Positions 51,969 to 59,872 of a stretch of 64,000 nucleotides of DNA are shown piece after piece. The position numbers were made by a program, and so were the translations under genes. Position 1 is the stretch's first letter, and each line of letters begins with the position of its first letter. Source of the DNA: Rhodobacter sp. NTK016B (GTDB lineage: Bacteria > Pseudomonadota > Alphaproteobacteria > Rhodobacterales > Rhodobacteraceae); the NCBI RefSeq assembly GCF_017303295.1, contig NZ_JAFKOK010000007.1, forward strand, positions 185,137 through 249,136, in the 5' to 3' direction. The notes below the pieces were generated by a model. The model saw nothing but the letters and a program-made list of their open reading frames with translations, was not told the origin of the DNA and did no database searches.

Positions 51969-52470
51969 GGGTCACCTCGGGTTGGGAGTCGGTCTCGGAA
52001 AGCGCCTGGCCGAAGGCGAGGCGCAGAAAATACAGGCCGGAATTGGCCACGCCATAGGTGATGAAGGCCACCAGGATCCATTTCGGAATGCGCACGGTGG
52101 TCAGGGTCGCCGTCCCGCGCGAGGCCAGGTGCTGCACCTCGCCGATGCAAAGCCAGGCAGCCCAGAGACAGGTCGCCGCCGCCACCAGGAAGCCCGCGCG
52201 CAGGATCACCTGGCGCAGCCGGCCGACCAGGTCGGGCAGGATAGTCACGGCCACGTGCCCGCCTTCGCGGGTCAGCCAGGGCGCGGTGCTGAACACCGTG
52301 ATCAGCAGCAGGAAGGAAACGAAATCGCTCGCCCAGAGGGTCGGCGCGCCGAAGGCATAGCGCGAGACGACCTCGAAGGCGTAGATGAGCACGATGGCTG
52401 CCAGCGCACCGACGCCGATGAAGAACATCAGCCGGGTCAGCACGTCCTGAAGCGTCAGGATCGGTCGCAT
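51961..52470 (-). CDS. dctQ: TRAP transporter small membrane subunit DctQ
   Basis: 169 residues, four hydrophobic segments (MFFIGVGALAAIVLIYAFEV; FVSFLLLITVFSTAPWLTRE; ILRAGFLVAAATCLWAAWLC; WILVAFITYGVANSGLYFL). GGHVAVTILPDLVG is the conserved loop of this subunit. It pairs with DctM. About 115 bp of DNA with a hairpin separate it from dctP. Confidence 0.92.
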   Translation of the reverse strand: MRPILTLQDVLTRLMFFIGVGALAAIVLIYAFEVVSRYAFGAPTLWASDFVSFLLLITVFSTAPWLTREGGHVAVTILPDLVGRLRQVILRAGFLVAAATCLWAAWLCIGEVQHLASRGTATLTTVRIPKWILVAFITYGVANSGLYFLRLAFGQALSETDSQPEVTHG

Positions 52471-52537
52471 GGAGGGAAGCTCCTGGAACGGAAAGGCCGA
52501 AGAGAATGGGCCGAGAAGGAGGACCGGGGGACGGAAA

Positions 52538-52565
52538 GACGCGCGGCACCAAGCGGCCGCGCGTC
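52538..52565 (-). terminator. Intercistronic hairpin between dctP and dctQ
   Basis: GACGCGCGG (52538-52546) and CCGCGCGTC (52557-52565), 9-bp perfect stem. On the minus strand it is followed by a short TTT. Such hairpins commonly make the binding protein more abundant than the membrane subunits. Confidence 0.5.
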
Positions 52566-52584
52566 GGAAGGGGCCGGGCCCCGA

Positions 52585-53587
52585 TCAGCCGTCGAGATCG
52601 GCTTCGGTCGCCAGACGGCGAATTTCCTCGATCGCCTCGCCCGATTGCGTGGCCGCGAGGTCCATCACGCCCGAGAACCAGGCCGAGCTGAGCGTGCCCG
52701 CCAGTTCCTCGGACAGCTCGGTCACGCTCAGCTCGGCCTGCTTCCAGGGCGGCGCTCTCTTCGGCGACTAGCGTGTCGAACAGGCCATTGGCTTCGATCT
52801 CGAACTCGCGCGCGGCGGTCTCGATCTCGGCCCGGGTTTCCTCGGACAGGTCGTTCCAGGTGTCAAGGTTCATCAACACCAGATGGCCGACCTGGCCGAA
52901 GGTCGGGCGCATCATGTAGTCGGCGACCTCGAACCAGCGGTAGGACAGAGCGCCGATGGTCGGCCAGGCCGCACCGTCGATCACACCGCGTTCCAGCGCC
53001 GGGTAGATCTCGCCGCCCGGCAGCACCACGGGCGAGCCACCCAGTACGTTGATCGCCGGGTGGTAGATCGGCGTGCCGCGCACGCGACGTCCTTCGAGGC
53101 CGTTCTCGCCGACCGGCTCGTTCAGCATGATGTGGTAGCCATTCAGGTCGTAAAGCACGGCGATCAGCTTCAACCCCTGCTCCTGGTAATCGGCATCCAC
53201 CGCGTCCCAAATTCCGGCTTCGCGCAAGGCCTCGGTATCGCCCGACAGGCCGTCCAGCGCCATTCCCACCGAAGTCTGGTTGAAGTGATAGGCACCATTG
53301 GTGAACAGCAGGTCGAACAGGCCGCGCGACACCGGGTCGAACTGCTCGAACGGGGGCACGGTCTCGGGGCCCATGACGTTGACGCCGAAGCCCTCGGTCA
53401 CGGCTTCGTCGAGCGTCTCGATGAACGACGTCAGCACGTCGACCGCAACATAGCTGGAATCCCAGCCCGACAGCAGGCGGAAGTCGCGTGCCTCGGCGGC
53501 ACCAGTCAGGCCCAGCGTCGCGGCCGACAGCGCCGAAGCGCCCGCAAGGGCACGCAGTTTGTTGGTGAATGTGGTGGATGAAGTCAT
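52585..53587 (-). pseudogene. dctP: TRAP substrate-binding protein DctP, frameshifted near its end
   Basis: Signal peptide (ALAGASALSAATLGLTGAAEA), then the DctP domain (DFRLLSGWDSSYVAVDVLTS; GRRVRGTPIYHPAINVLGG; GALSYRWFEVADYMMRPTF; LSEETRAEIETAAREFE). Near 52748-52756 the frame breaks: after LVAEESA the family-like ending continues one frame over, as PWKQAEL, EELAGTLSSAWFSGVM, IRRLATEADLDG and a stop at 52585. In the original frame translation runs on without stop far into dctQ. A single extra base explains it; a sequencing error or a recent inactivation are both possible. Confidence 0.85.
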
Positions 53588-53670
53588 GTCGCTCGCTCCT
53601 CCCGTAGCGTTCCGACTGCGCCGCCCCTGGGCGGACAGTCTGGTCTGGATTGGCTGCTCAACCTAAAGGG

Positions 53671-53687
53671 TAAGCTATCTAAGCTTA
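53671..53687. promoter_or_regulatory. TTAGATAGCTTA motif upstream of dctP
   Basis: TAAGCTATCTAAGCTTA on the plus strand; its complement contains TTAGATAGCTTA, one base different from the motif upstream of the oxygenase. It lies about 85 bp upstream of the dctP start. Confidence 0.5.
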
Positions 53688-53776
53688 TTTGGCGGAGAGC
53701 ACCTTGTCTTGATTGCCGGCGGGATCATTGCGACATTTCACATATATGAAATCGTACCGCCCTGCCCGTTCCGGCC

Positions 53777-54052
53777 TCAGCGCGCAGCCTGCCAGCGCCC
53801 CAGCTTCCTGTTCAGGAATGGCAGGATCAGCCCGACATTCAATCCGGTCAGCAGCAGCGCCACGATGAACAGCGAGACCGCCATTGGCATGCCCTGGGTG
53901 AAGGGCCGCGTGGCCAGCACCAGGACGATAAGCGCGGGATAGACGGCCAGCATGCTGACCGCCCAGCGCTTCCAGAACTTCGGTTGTTGCGGCGGCACGG
54001 CGGAGGGGCTCTGCGTCGTGAGTCGGTCGGCGGTCTGGGTCGGATGGGTCAC
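53777..54052 (-). CDS. Small two-segment membrane protein
   Basis: 91 residues: a polar N-terminus, then KFWKRWAVSMLAVYPALIVL and MPMAVSLFIVALLLTGLNVG as two membrane segments, ending FLNRKLGRWQAAR. It follows the TAXI permease gene after a terminator-like hairpin. Small membrane proteins of this kind occur near transporters, but I do not recognise it. Confidence 0.6.
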   Translation of the reverse strand: MTHPTQTADRLTTQSPSAVPPQQPKFWKRWAVSMLAVYPALIVLVLATRPFTQGMPMAVSLFIVALLLTGLNVGLILPFLNRKLGRWQAAR

Positions 54053-54074
54053 GTCGGTCTCTCTTGCAAAAGGA

Positions 54075-54104
54075 CGCGCGGCCCGGAGGGGTCCGGGCCG
54101 CGCG
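54075..54104 (-). terminator. GC-rich 13-bp hairpin behind the TAXI permease
   Basis: CGCGCGGCCCGGA (54075-54087) and TCCGGGCCGCGCG (54092-54104), loop GGGG. On the minus strand it is followed by TCCTTTTGC, so it works as terminator or attenuator between the permease and the small membrane gene. Confidence 0.75.
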
Positions 54105-54130
54105 ATCTGTTAGGCTGCGCCAGAGTGGCA

Positions 54131-56038
54131 TCAGCCGGCGGCGTTCTGTTGCACGCTGGCCCGGCGCCCCGCCACCAGGTGACGCGCCAGCAGAACCGCC
54201 CCGATCGCGATGCCCGCCACCGCGAACAGCTGGAAGGGCGAGACAGCCGCAATCGCACTGCCCAGCATAAGCAGCCGCTCCGCCGGCGACACCGGCTTGC
54301 TGGCGAAGGCCTCGACCACGGTGGCCACGGCCAGCGTGGCAATCACGCCTCCTACCACGGCCAGCGTATTCGACAGGGGGTCGGCCAGCAGCATCAGCGC
54401 CGGGTTCCAAACGAAGGCGAAGGGCAGCATGAAGCCGATCGAGGCCAGTTTCACCGAGGTGAAGGCGATCTTGAACGGGTCTTCATGTGCAATCGCCGCC
54501 GCCGACAGGGCCGCCACCGCAATCGGCGGGGTCAGCGCCGAGAGAACGGCAAAGTACAGCAGGAACATGTGGCTCTGCAGCACCGGATAGCCCAGTTGCG
54601 CCAGCGCCGGACCGACCAGCACGGCAGCCAGGATGTAGGCGCTCGGGGTCGGCATGCCGAGACCCAGGATGATCGTCACGACAGCGGCGATAACCAGCGT
54701 CAGGATCGGCTGCGAGTTGCTAATCACCAGGATCAGGTTCGCGGCCTTCATACCCAGCCCCGTCATCGACAGGCCCCCGATCACCAGACCCGCGGCGGCA
54801 CAGGCGCCAGCCACCGGCAGGATGCGCAGCGTGGTCTCGCCCAAGCCCTCGATCACCTGCCACGGCGACAGGCGCGTCGCCTTCAGCAGCGTCGAGGCGA
54901 TGATGACACCCATCACGCCGATCCCGGCGGTGAAGGTCGGAGAATAGCCCGAGAGCAGCGCCACCACGATGCCGATGATCGGCAGCAGGAAGACCCAGCC
55001 CGTGCGGAACGTCTGCGCTACGGTCGGCATCTCGTCCTCGGACGGGCGCAGGTCGTCGCGCACGGCGCGCAGGTGGACCTGACTAAAGACGCCGAGGTAG
55101 TAGAGCAGTGCGGGCACCACGGCGGCGACGACCACCGCCTTGTAATCCACGCCGGTATATTCGGCGAGAATGAAAGCGGCCGACCCCATCACCGGAGGCA
55201 TCGCGCTGCCCCCCGTCGAGGCCGCGACCTCGACCGCGCCGGCGAAGCGCGCGCTGTAGCCCAGTCGCTTCATCACCGGGATGGTGATCGAGCCCGTCGC
55301 CACCACGTCCGAGGTCGGGCTGCCCGACATCGTGCCGTAGAGCCCTGAGGAAATCACCGCGATCTTCGCCGGACCGCCGCGGGTGCGCCCGGTCAGAAGC
55401 GCCGCGAGGTTGAAGAAGAACTCGCCCCCGCCCGCTTTCGACAGAAAAGTGCCGAACATCACGAACAGGAAGACGTAGCTGGCGACCACCTGGATCGGCA
55501 CCCCGAACACGCCATCCGTGGTGAAGACCAGGATATCGAGCAGGTAGGTGAAATCGTCGACGCCATGCCCGAAGGGCGGCGGCAGCAGGTAGCCGAACCA
55601 GTTGTACGCCAGGAAGGCCACGACCACGATGGTAAGTCCCATGCCCGTGGTCCGGCGCGTCGCTTCGAGGGTCAGGAGGAGTAGCGAGATGCCGAAGAAG
55701 AGCTGCGCGGGCGTGAACGGATCCAGCAGGCTGATGCGGTCCGCAATGGCGGTGGCGTTCACGAAGAAGAAGATGCCCGCTGCCAGGCTGAGCAGCGACA
55801 GGGCGATATCATAGAACGGGATGCGGTCGGGAGCGTTCGGCGTGGCACCGATCGCCGCGAACATGATCGCGTAGATCCCCGAAACGAAGAGGATGCCCAG
55901 AACTAGCGGATCCGAGATGGTGAAGAGGTTGGCGTAGATCACCCAGGCCGAGAAGATCGCGGCCACCACGACGATGGCCCGTTGCTGGCCGGCCGCAAGA
56001 TCCCTCCTGCGGCCGGTGGAGACGAGTGTCCCGATCAT
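54131..56038 (-). CDS. TAXI-type TRAP transporter fused permease
   Basis: 635 residues with many membrane segments. The 4TM-12TM fusion pattern shows IALSLLSLAAGIFFFVNATA, LFFGISLLLLTLEATRRTTG, GSPTSDVVATGSITIPVMKR, VEVAASTGGSAMPPVMGSAA and AFILAEYTGVDYKAVVVAAV, ending with LFAVAGIAIGAVLLARHL. TAXI permeases import organic acids with a TAXI binding protein. It overlaps the binding-protein gene by 4 bp. It gives the island a second importer beside DctPQM. Confidence 0.93.
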   Translation of the reverse strand: MIGTLVSTGRRRDLAAGQQRAIVVVAAIFSAWVIYANLFTISDPLVLGILFVSGIYAIMFAAIGATPNAPDRIPFYDIALSLLSLAAGIFFFVNATAIADRISLLDPFTPAQLFFGISLLLLTLEATRRTTGMGLTIVVVAFLAYNWFGYLLPPPFGHGVDDFTYLLDILVFTTDGVFGVPIQVVASYVFLFVMFGTFLSKAGGGEFFFNLAALLTGRTRGGPAKIAVISSGLYGTMSGSPTSDVVATGSITIPVMKRLGYSARFAGAVEVAASTGGSAMPPVMGSAAFILAEYTGVDYKAVVVAAVVPALLYYLGVFSQVHLRAVRDDLRPSEDEMPTVAQTFRTGWVFLLPIIGIVVALLSGYSPTFTAGIGVMGVIIASTLLKATRLSPWQVIEGLGETTLRILPVAGACAAAGLVIGGLSMTGLGMKAANLILVISNSQPILTLVIAAVVTIILGLGMPTPSAYILAAVLVGPALAQLGYPVLQSHMFLLYFAVLSALTPPIAVAALSAAAIAHEDPFKIAFTSVKLASIGFMLPFAFVWNPALMLLADPLSNTLAVVGGVIATLAVATVVEAFASKPVSPAERLLMLGSAIAAVSPFQLFAVAGIAIGAVLLARHLVAGRRASVQQNAAG

Positions 56039-57018
56039 TGCGACAGCCCTGCCTCACTGTAGGCACGGGCGGCGCCGGGGTGGAACTCGAGCACGCTGGG
56101 CGTGGCGAGCAACTCGGGCGTCAGGGATTGCATGGCGCTGTGAACCGCGCGCACCTCGTCGATGTTGGTGATGAGGGCGTTGGTCAAGGCATAGGCGTCG
56201 TCGTCGCTCATCGCGTCGGTCGCGGCCAGCAGCGCCCCCAGCGTCACGGTGTTCACGTCCGCCTGCTGGTTCGAATAGCTGCCAGCGGGAATGACCATCT
56301 GGCCGGTGCCGAAGCGCTCGTTGGTGGCGTCGATGACCTCCTGCGGGACCGACAGCAGCACAACGTCAGCATTCGTGTCAACCGCGCGAAACGACGAGTG
56401 GTTGATGAAGATGCCGTTGGTAATCATGTCGAGCCGTCCGTCCTGCAGCAGCTCACCCTGCTCATTGGCGCCGGCGCGCACGAACTGGCCGCCAGCTTCG
56501 GCCAGGGATTCGTCGGTCACCCCCACCAGCTCGAACATCATCAGCGCGATGTTCGAGGTGATGTTCCCCGAGCGGTTGATGCCGATGCGGATCGGCGCGC
56601 CGCTGCCGGCGATGTCGTCCAGGCTGTCGATGCCGTATTGCTCGGCCATCGAGCGGTCGAGGAAGAAGTGCATCGGCGCCCAGTTGTACATGTAGCCGAT
56701 GGCCCGCATGTTCGTGATCGGCCCGCGGAAGGGCTCTTCGCCTCCCAGCGCGAGCTGCGCCTCGGCGTCGTGCACCAGGCCCAGATCCGTGCGCCCGGCG
56801 CCCAGCAGGCCGATGTTGGCGAACCCGCCGCCCGTAGCCTGATAGGTCACCACGGCCGAGGTGTCCGCCACCTGCGCGGCGCGGTCGATGCCGGCGCCCA
56901 GCAGCGACCAAAGGCCGCCCGGGTTCCCGCCTGAAAGAGTGAGGTTGAGCGATTGGCCGTGACCAGCCGTCGCCGAGACGGCGAGGCCGGCAGCCATCGC
57001 GATTGCAGTGAAACGCAT
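56035..57018 (-). CDS. TAXI family TRAP solute-binding protein
   Basis: 327 residues. The ATG at 57018 is chosen because GGGAGG lies at a good distance and the signal peptide (MRFTAIAMAAGLAVSATAGH) begins there; a start two codons earlier is too close. The TAXI opening LNLTLSGGNPGGLWSLLGAG and ATGGGFANIGLLGAGRTDLG are diagnostic. It captures the substrate for the fused permease. Intact, in contrast to DctP of the neighbouring system. Confidence 0.92.
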   Translation of the reverse strand: MRFTAIAMAAGLAVSATAGHGQSLNLTLSGGNPGGLWSLLGAGIDRAAQVADTSAVVTYQATGGGFANIGLLGAGRTDLGLVHDAEAQLALGGEEPFRGPITNMRAIGYMYNWAPMHFFLDRSMAEQYGIDSLDDIAGSGAPIRIGINRSGNITSNIALMMFELVGVTDESLAEAGGQFVRAGANEQGELLQDGRLDMITNGIFINHSSFRAVDTNADVVLLSVPQEVIDATNERFGTGQMVIPAGSYSNQQADVNTVTLGALLAATDAMSDDDAYALTNALITNIDEVRAVHSAMQSLTPELLATPSVLEFHPGAARAYSEAGLSQ

Positions 57019-57109
57019 AATCATGTCCTCCCGTTTGGCCCTGCGTCGCGCCCCTCTCCCGTCCGACATCCGGAACACGGGGGCCGGATCGGTGGTTTGC
57101 GAAACATAG

Positions 57110-57151
57110 CTTAGACATCTATCTTTAAAGCCCTCGCTAGGAGATTGTCAA
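57110..57151 (-). promoter_or_regulatory. Promoter of the TAXI operon with a related motif
   Basis: On the minus strand: TTGACA (57151-57146), 16 bp, TTTAAA (57129-57124). TAGATGTCTA (a 10-bp palindrome) and AGATAG lie right after the -10. This is only loosely like TTAGATAGCTAA. Confidence 0.4.
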
Positions 57152-57451
57152 CGATTAGATACCAAAGCTTGCTATCCCCCCACTCAAGCTCGACGCGGAA
57201 GGCGTTACGGTCCCCCGCGGCGCTGGAAACCGGGTAATGCCGACACTCACGAAAGCAACATACATCATGACGAAGACCCTGTGCGGGCGGGCGCCCTCGC
57301 CCATCCTGCAGCAGCACTATTGCGCCTACCGGTGCTACGACGCCGAGGCGGGCCGCGCATTTCATGAGGATTTGCGGCTTTGATGGTGTGCCCCCCCGAC
57401 GGCATCGATGTGCCAAGGTGGGTCTGCAAGGATCCACAAAGGAGAGCGGTC
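57152..57451. other. Region between TAXI promoter and IS110 gene
   Basis: About 300 bp with no gene; it should contain the left end of the IS110-type element, which has no classical terminal repeats, so its border cannot be set by eye. Confidence 0.4.
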
Positions 57452-58479
57452 ATGTCGGAGATTATCACGGTCGGGCTCGATCTGGCGAAGAATGTGTTTC
57501 AGGTCCACGGTGCCGACGCTACGGGCCGGGCGGTGCTGCGCAAGAAGCTGCGAAGAGATCAGGTCTGGCATTCTTTGGACAGCTGCCGGCCTGCGTCGTC
57601 GCGATGGAAGCCTGCGGTGGCGCCCATTTCTGGGGGCGCGAGATCGGGAAGATCGGGCATGACGTGCGGTTGGTCCCACCCGCCTACGTGAAGCCATTCG
57701 TGAAGCGCCAGAAGAATGATATGGCTGATGCCGAGGCGATCTGCGAGGCGGCGACGCGCCCGACGATGCGCTTCGTGCCGGTGAAGAGCGAGGAGACCCA
57801 AGGCGCGGCGATGGTCTTTCGCATCCGCGAGTTGCTTATCCGGCAGCGAACCCAGACCATCAATGCCCTGCGCGGGCATCTGGGCGAGTTCGGAATGATC
57901 GTTCCGCAGCGCGCGGCCAACATGTCGAAGCTGATTGCCATTGTGGAAGACCCGGAAAGCGGTCTGCCTGCCGATGCCATCCCCACGCTCAAGGTGTTGG
58001 TGGCGTCACTCGCCCATCTCGGAGCGGAAATCGGCAAGCTCGATGCCGAGATCGCCCGGTGTGCCAAGGAGAATGAGGTGGCGCGGCGCCTGATGACAGT
58101 CCCGGGGATAGGTCCTCTGATTGCCACGGCCATAGCGGTTCTGGCTCCGCCCCCCGAGACGTTCCGCAAAGCGCGCGACTTCGCGGCCTGGCTCGGGCTC
58201 ACGCCCCGTCAGCATTCCACAGGAGGCAAGCAGCGTCTCGGGGCCAACACGAAGATGGGCGAACGGTCGTTGCGGCGATTGCTGATCATCGGGGCCAACA
58301 GCGTCATCATCAAGCGGCATGTTCATGCCGCTGCCCGGCCGGGCACATGGCTTGGCGAGATGCTGACGCGCAAGCCGCCGATGCTGGTGCGGGTCGCGCT
58401 GGCGAACAAAATGGCGCGGATCGTCTGGGCGCTGATGGCCCGAGGCGGCGCCTACCAGTCTCCGACCGCTGCGGCGTAA
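57452..58479 (+). pseudogene. IS110-family transposase, frameshifted
   Basis: IS110-type DEDD transposase. The N-terminal part is MSEIITVGLDLAKNVFQVHG...VLRKKLRRDQV. The frame is lost near 57570 (one base missing) and continues one frame over as LAFFGQLPACVVAMEACGGA, IGKIGHDVRLVPPAYVKPFV, RQKNDMADAEAICEAATRPT and the C-terminal ARRLMTVPGIGPLIATAIAV. The downstream GCGCAAGGGG sequence near 58714 may be part of the element's edge. Inactive unless the break is a sequencing error. Confidence 0.88.
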
Positions 58480-58791
58480 GCCGTCACTGGTCGCGAGGAC
58501 GTCGGAGCGGAAGAGGGCAAGGAGACGTTTGGCGCACGGTCGTGAGACGGGATCGGGAGAACCAGAGCGCAACAGAGTGCCATCGAGCACGCGGCTTTGA
58601 TCTGGACCCGACCTGCGAACACCATACGGGCCCGCGGCGTGATGATGGCCGCAACAGAGGCCGGATACATGTCAGCACCCGACACCGCGCGAAACTGATC
58701 CAGAAACCCTCTTGCGCAAGGGGCGGTTATACATGTTGCGCAAATGCTGTGAAGGTTTCACCTTGCGAATCCAGTCTGTTAGTCAGGCTGC
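58480..58791. other. Spacer between IS110 and IS5 transposase genes
   Basis: No gene seen. Contains the downstream border of the IS110 element and the left end of the IS5 element (from about 58734). Confidence 0.45.
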
Positions 58792-59772
58792 ATGAGCAGA
58801 CCCATACCCCCGACCTACAAGACCAGGAACTGGCCAGCCTACAATGAAGCAGTCAAGCGCCGGGGCTCGCTGACGATCTGGTTTGACCCCGAGATGAGCT
58901 GGGATGCCGCGCCGACAGGCAGGCGTGGCCGCCAGCAGACCTACAGCGATGCCGCTATCCAGACGTGCCTCTCGATGAAAGTGCTGTTCGGCATGGCGCT
59001 CCGGCAGACGACCGGGTTCGTCGAGAGCCTGCTACGGCTGGTCGGCCTGAACTGGACGGTGCCCGACTTCAGCACGCTATCTCGCCGCCAGAAGACCTTG
59101 GCCGTGAACATCCCCTACCGCGGCTCCAAGGGGCCGTTGCACCTGCTGATCGACAGCACCGGGATCAAGGTCGAAGGTGAAGGCGAGTGGCACGCACGCA
59201 AGCATGGCGGCCCGAAACGGCGCGTCTGGCGCAAGCTCCACCTTGGGATCGATGAAGAAACGTTGGAGATCCGGGCCGTCGAAGTCACCGGGAGCCACAT
59301 CGGTGATGCGCCCATCCTACCCACCTTCTCGACCAAATCCCGCAGGACCAGGAAATCGGTAGCGTTACGGCTGATGGCGCCTACGACACGCGCAAATGCC
59401 ACGATGCGATTGCAGATCGCGGTGCCCATGCCGTCATCCCGCCCCGCAAGAACGCGAAGCCCTGGAAGACGATCACCGCCGGAGCCGTGGCGCGAAATGA
59501 GGCCCTGCGCGCGGCGAAATACCTGGGCCGCGCGCTCTGGCGACGATGGAGTGGATACCACCGCCGAAGCCGCGTCGAGACAAAGATGCATTGTATCAAG
59601 TTGCTGGGCCAGCGGCTCATGGCACGGGACTTCGATCGACAGGTCGCCGAACTCCAGGTCCGCATCGCCGTCCTGAACGGCTACACCGCGCTCGGAATAC
59701 CCGTCACGGAAGCTGTGGGATAAGTCCGTCCGGGGAAAGGGGAACCTCGGCCTTAAGCCGATTTGTGCATCA
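58734..59772 (+). mobile_element. IS5-family insertion sequence, inactive copy
   Basis: TGTTGCGCAAAT at 58734-58745 and ATTTGTGCATCA at 59761-59772 form imperfect terminal inverted repeats on either side of an IS5-type transposase gene. About 1.04 kb, a normal size for the family. Exact ends may differ by a few bases. Confidence 0.6.
58792..59723 (+). pseudogene. IS5-family transposase, frameshifted
   Basis: Starts MSRPIPPTYKTRNWPAYNEA, with the family's GRQQTYSDAAIQTCLSMKVL and LLIDSTGIKVEGEGEW (first catalytic Asp). Near 59320 the frame shifts; it continues as LLDQIPQDQEIGSVTADGAY (second Asp), CHDAIADRGAHAVIPPRKNA and the SGYHRRSRVETKMHCIKLLG region (catalytic Glu), ending ALGIPVTEAVG at 59723. 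One lost or gained base explains this; programmed frameshifting is not expected in this subgroup. Confidence 0.88.
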
Positions 59773-59778
59773 GAGCCC

Positions 59779-59808
59779 TTGACACTAATAATTAGCTATC
59801 TATGTTTT
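59779..59808 (+). promoter_or_regulatory. Promoter with TTAGCTATCTAT motif upstream of the exported hydrolase
   Basis: TTGACA (59779-59784), 16 bp, TATGTT (59801-59806). TTAGCTATCTAT (59792-59803), i.e. ATAGATAGCTAA on the other strand, lies in the spacer. The same -10 and motif occur at the oxygenase promoter. It begins 7 bp beyond the IS5 end. Confidence 0.5.
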
Positions 59809-59872
59809 TCCCGGCGATGGTTCCCCGGAAGAGGAGCCGGATTTCATCGCTGCATCAAACTGGAGGAAATTC

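Noticed and set aside
58792..59723. Programmed frameshift in the IS5 transposase
   Set aside because: No slippery run is seen at the break near 59320, and the subgroup with this N-terminus is normally encoded by one frame; decay or an error is simpler.
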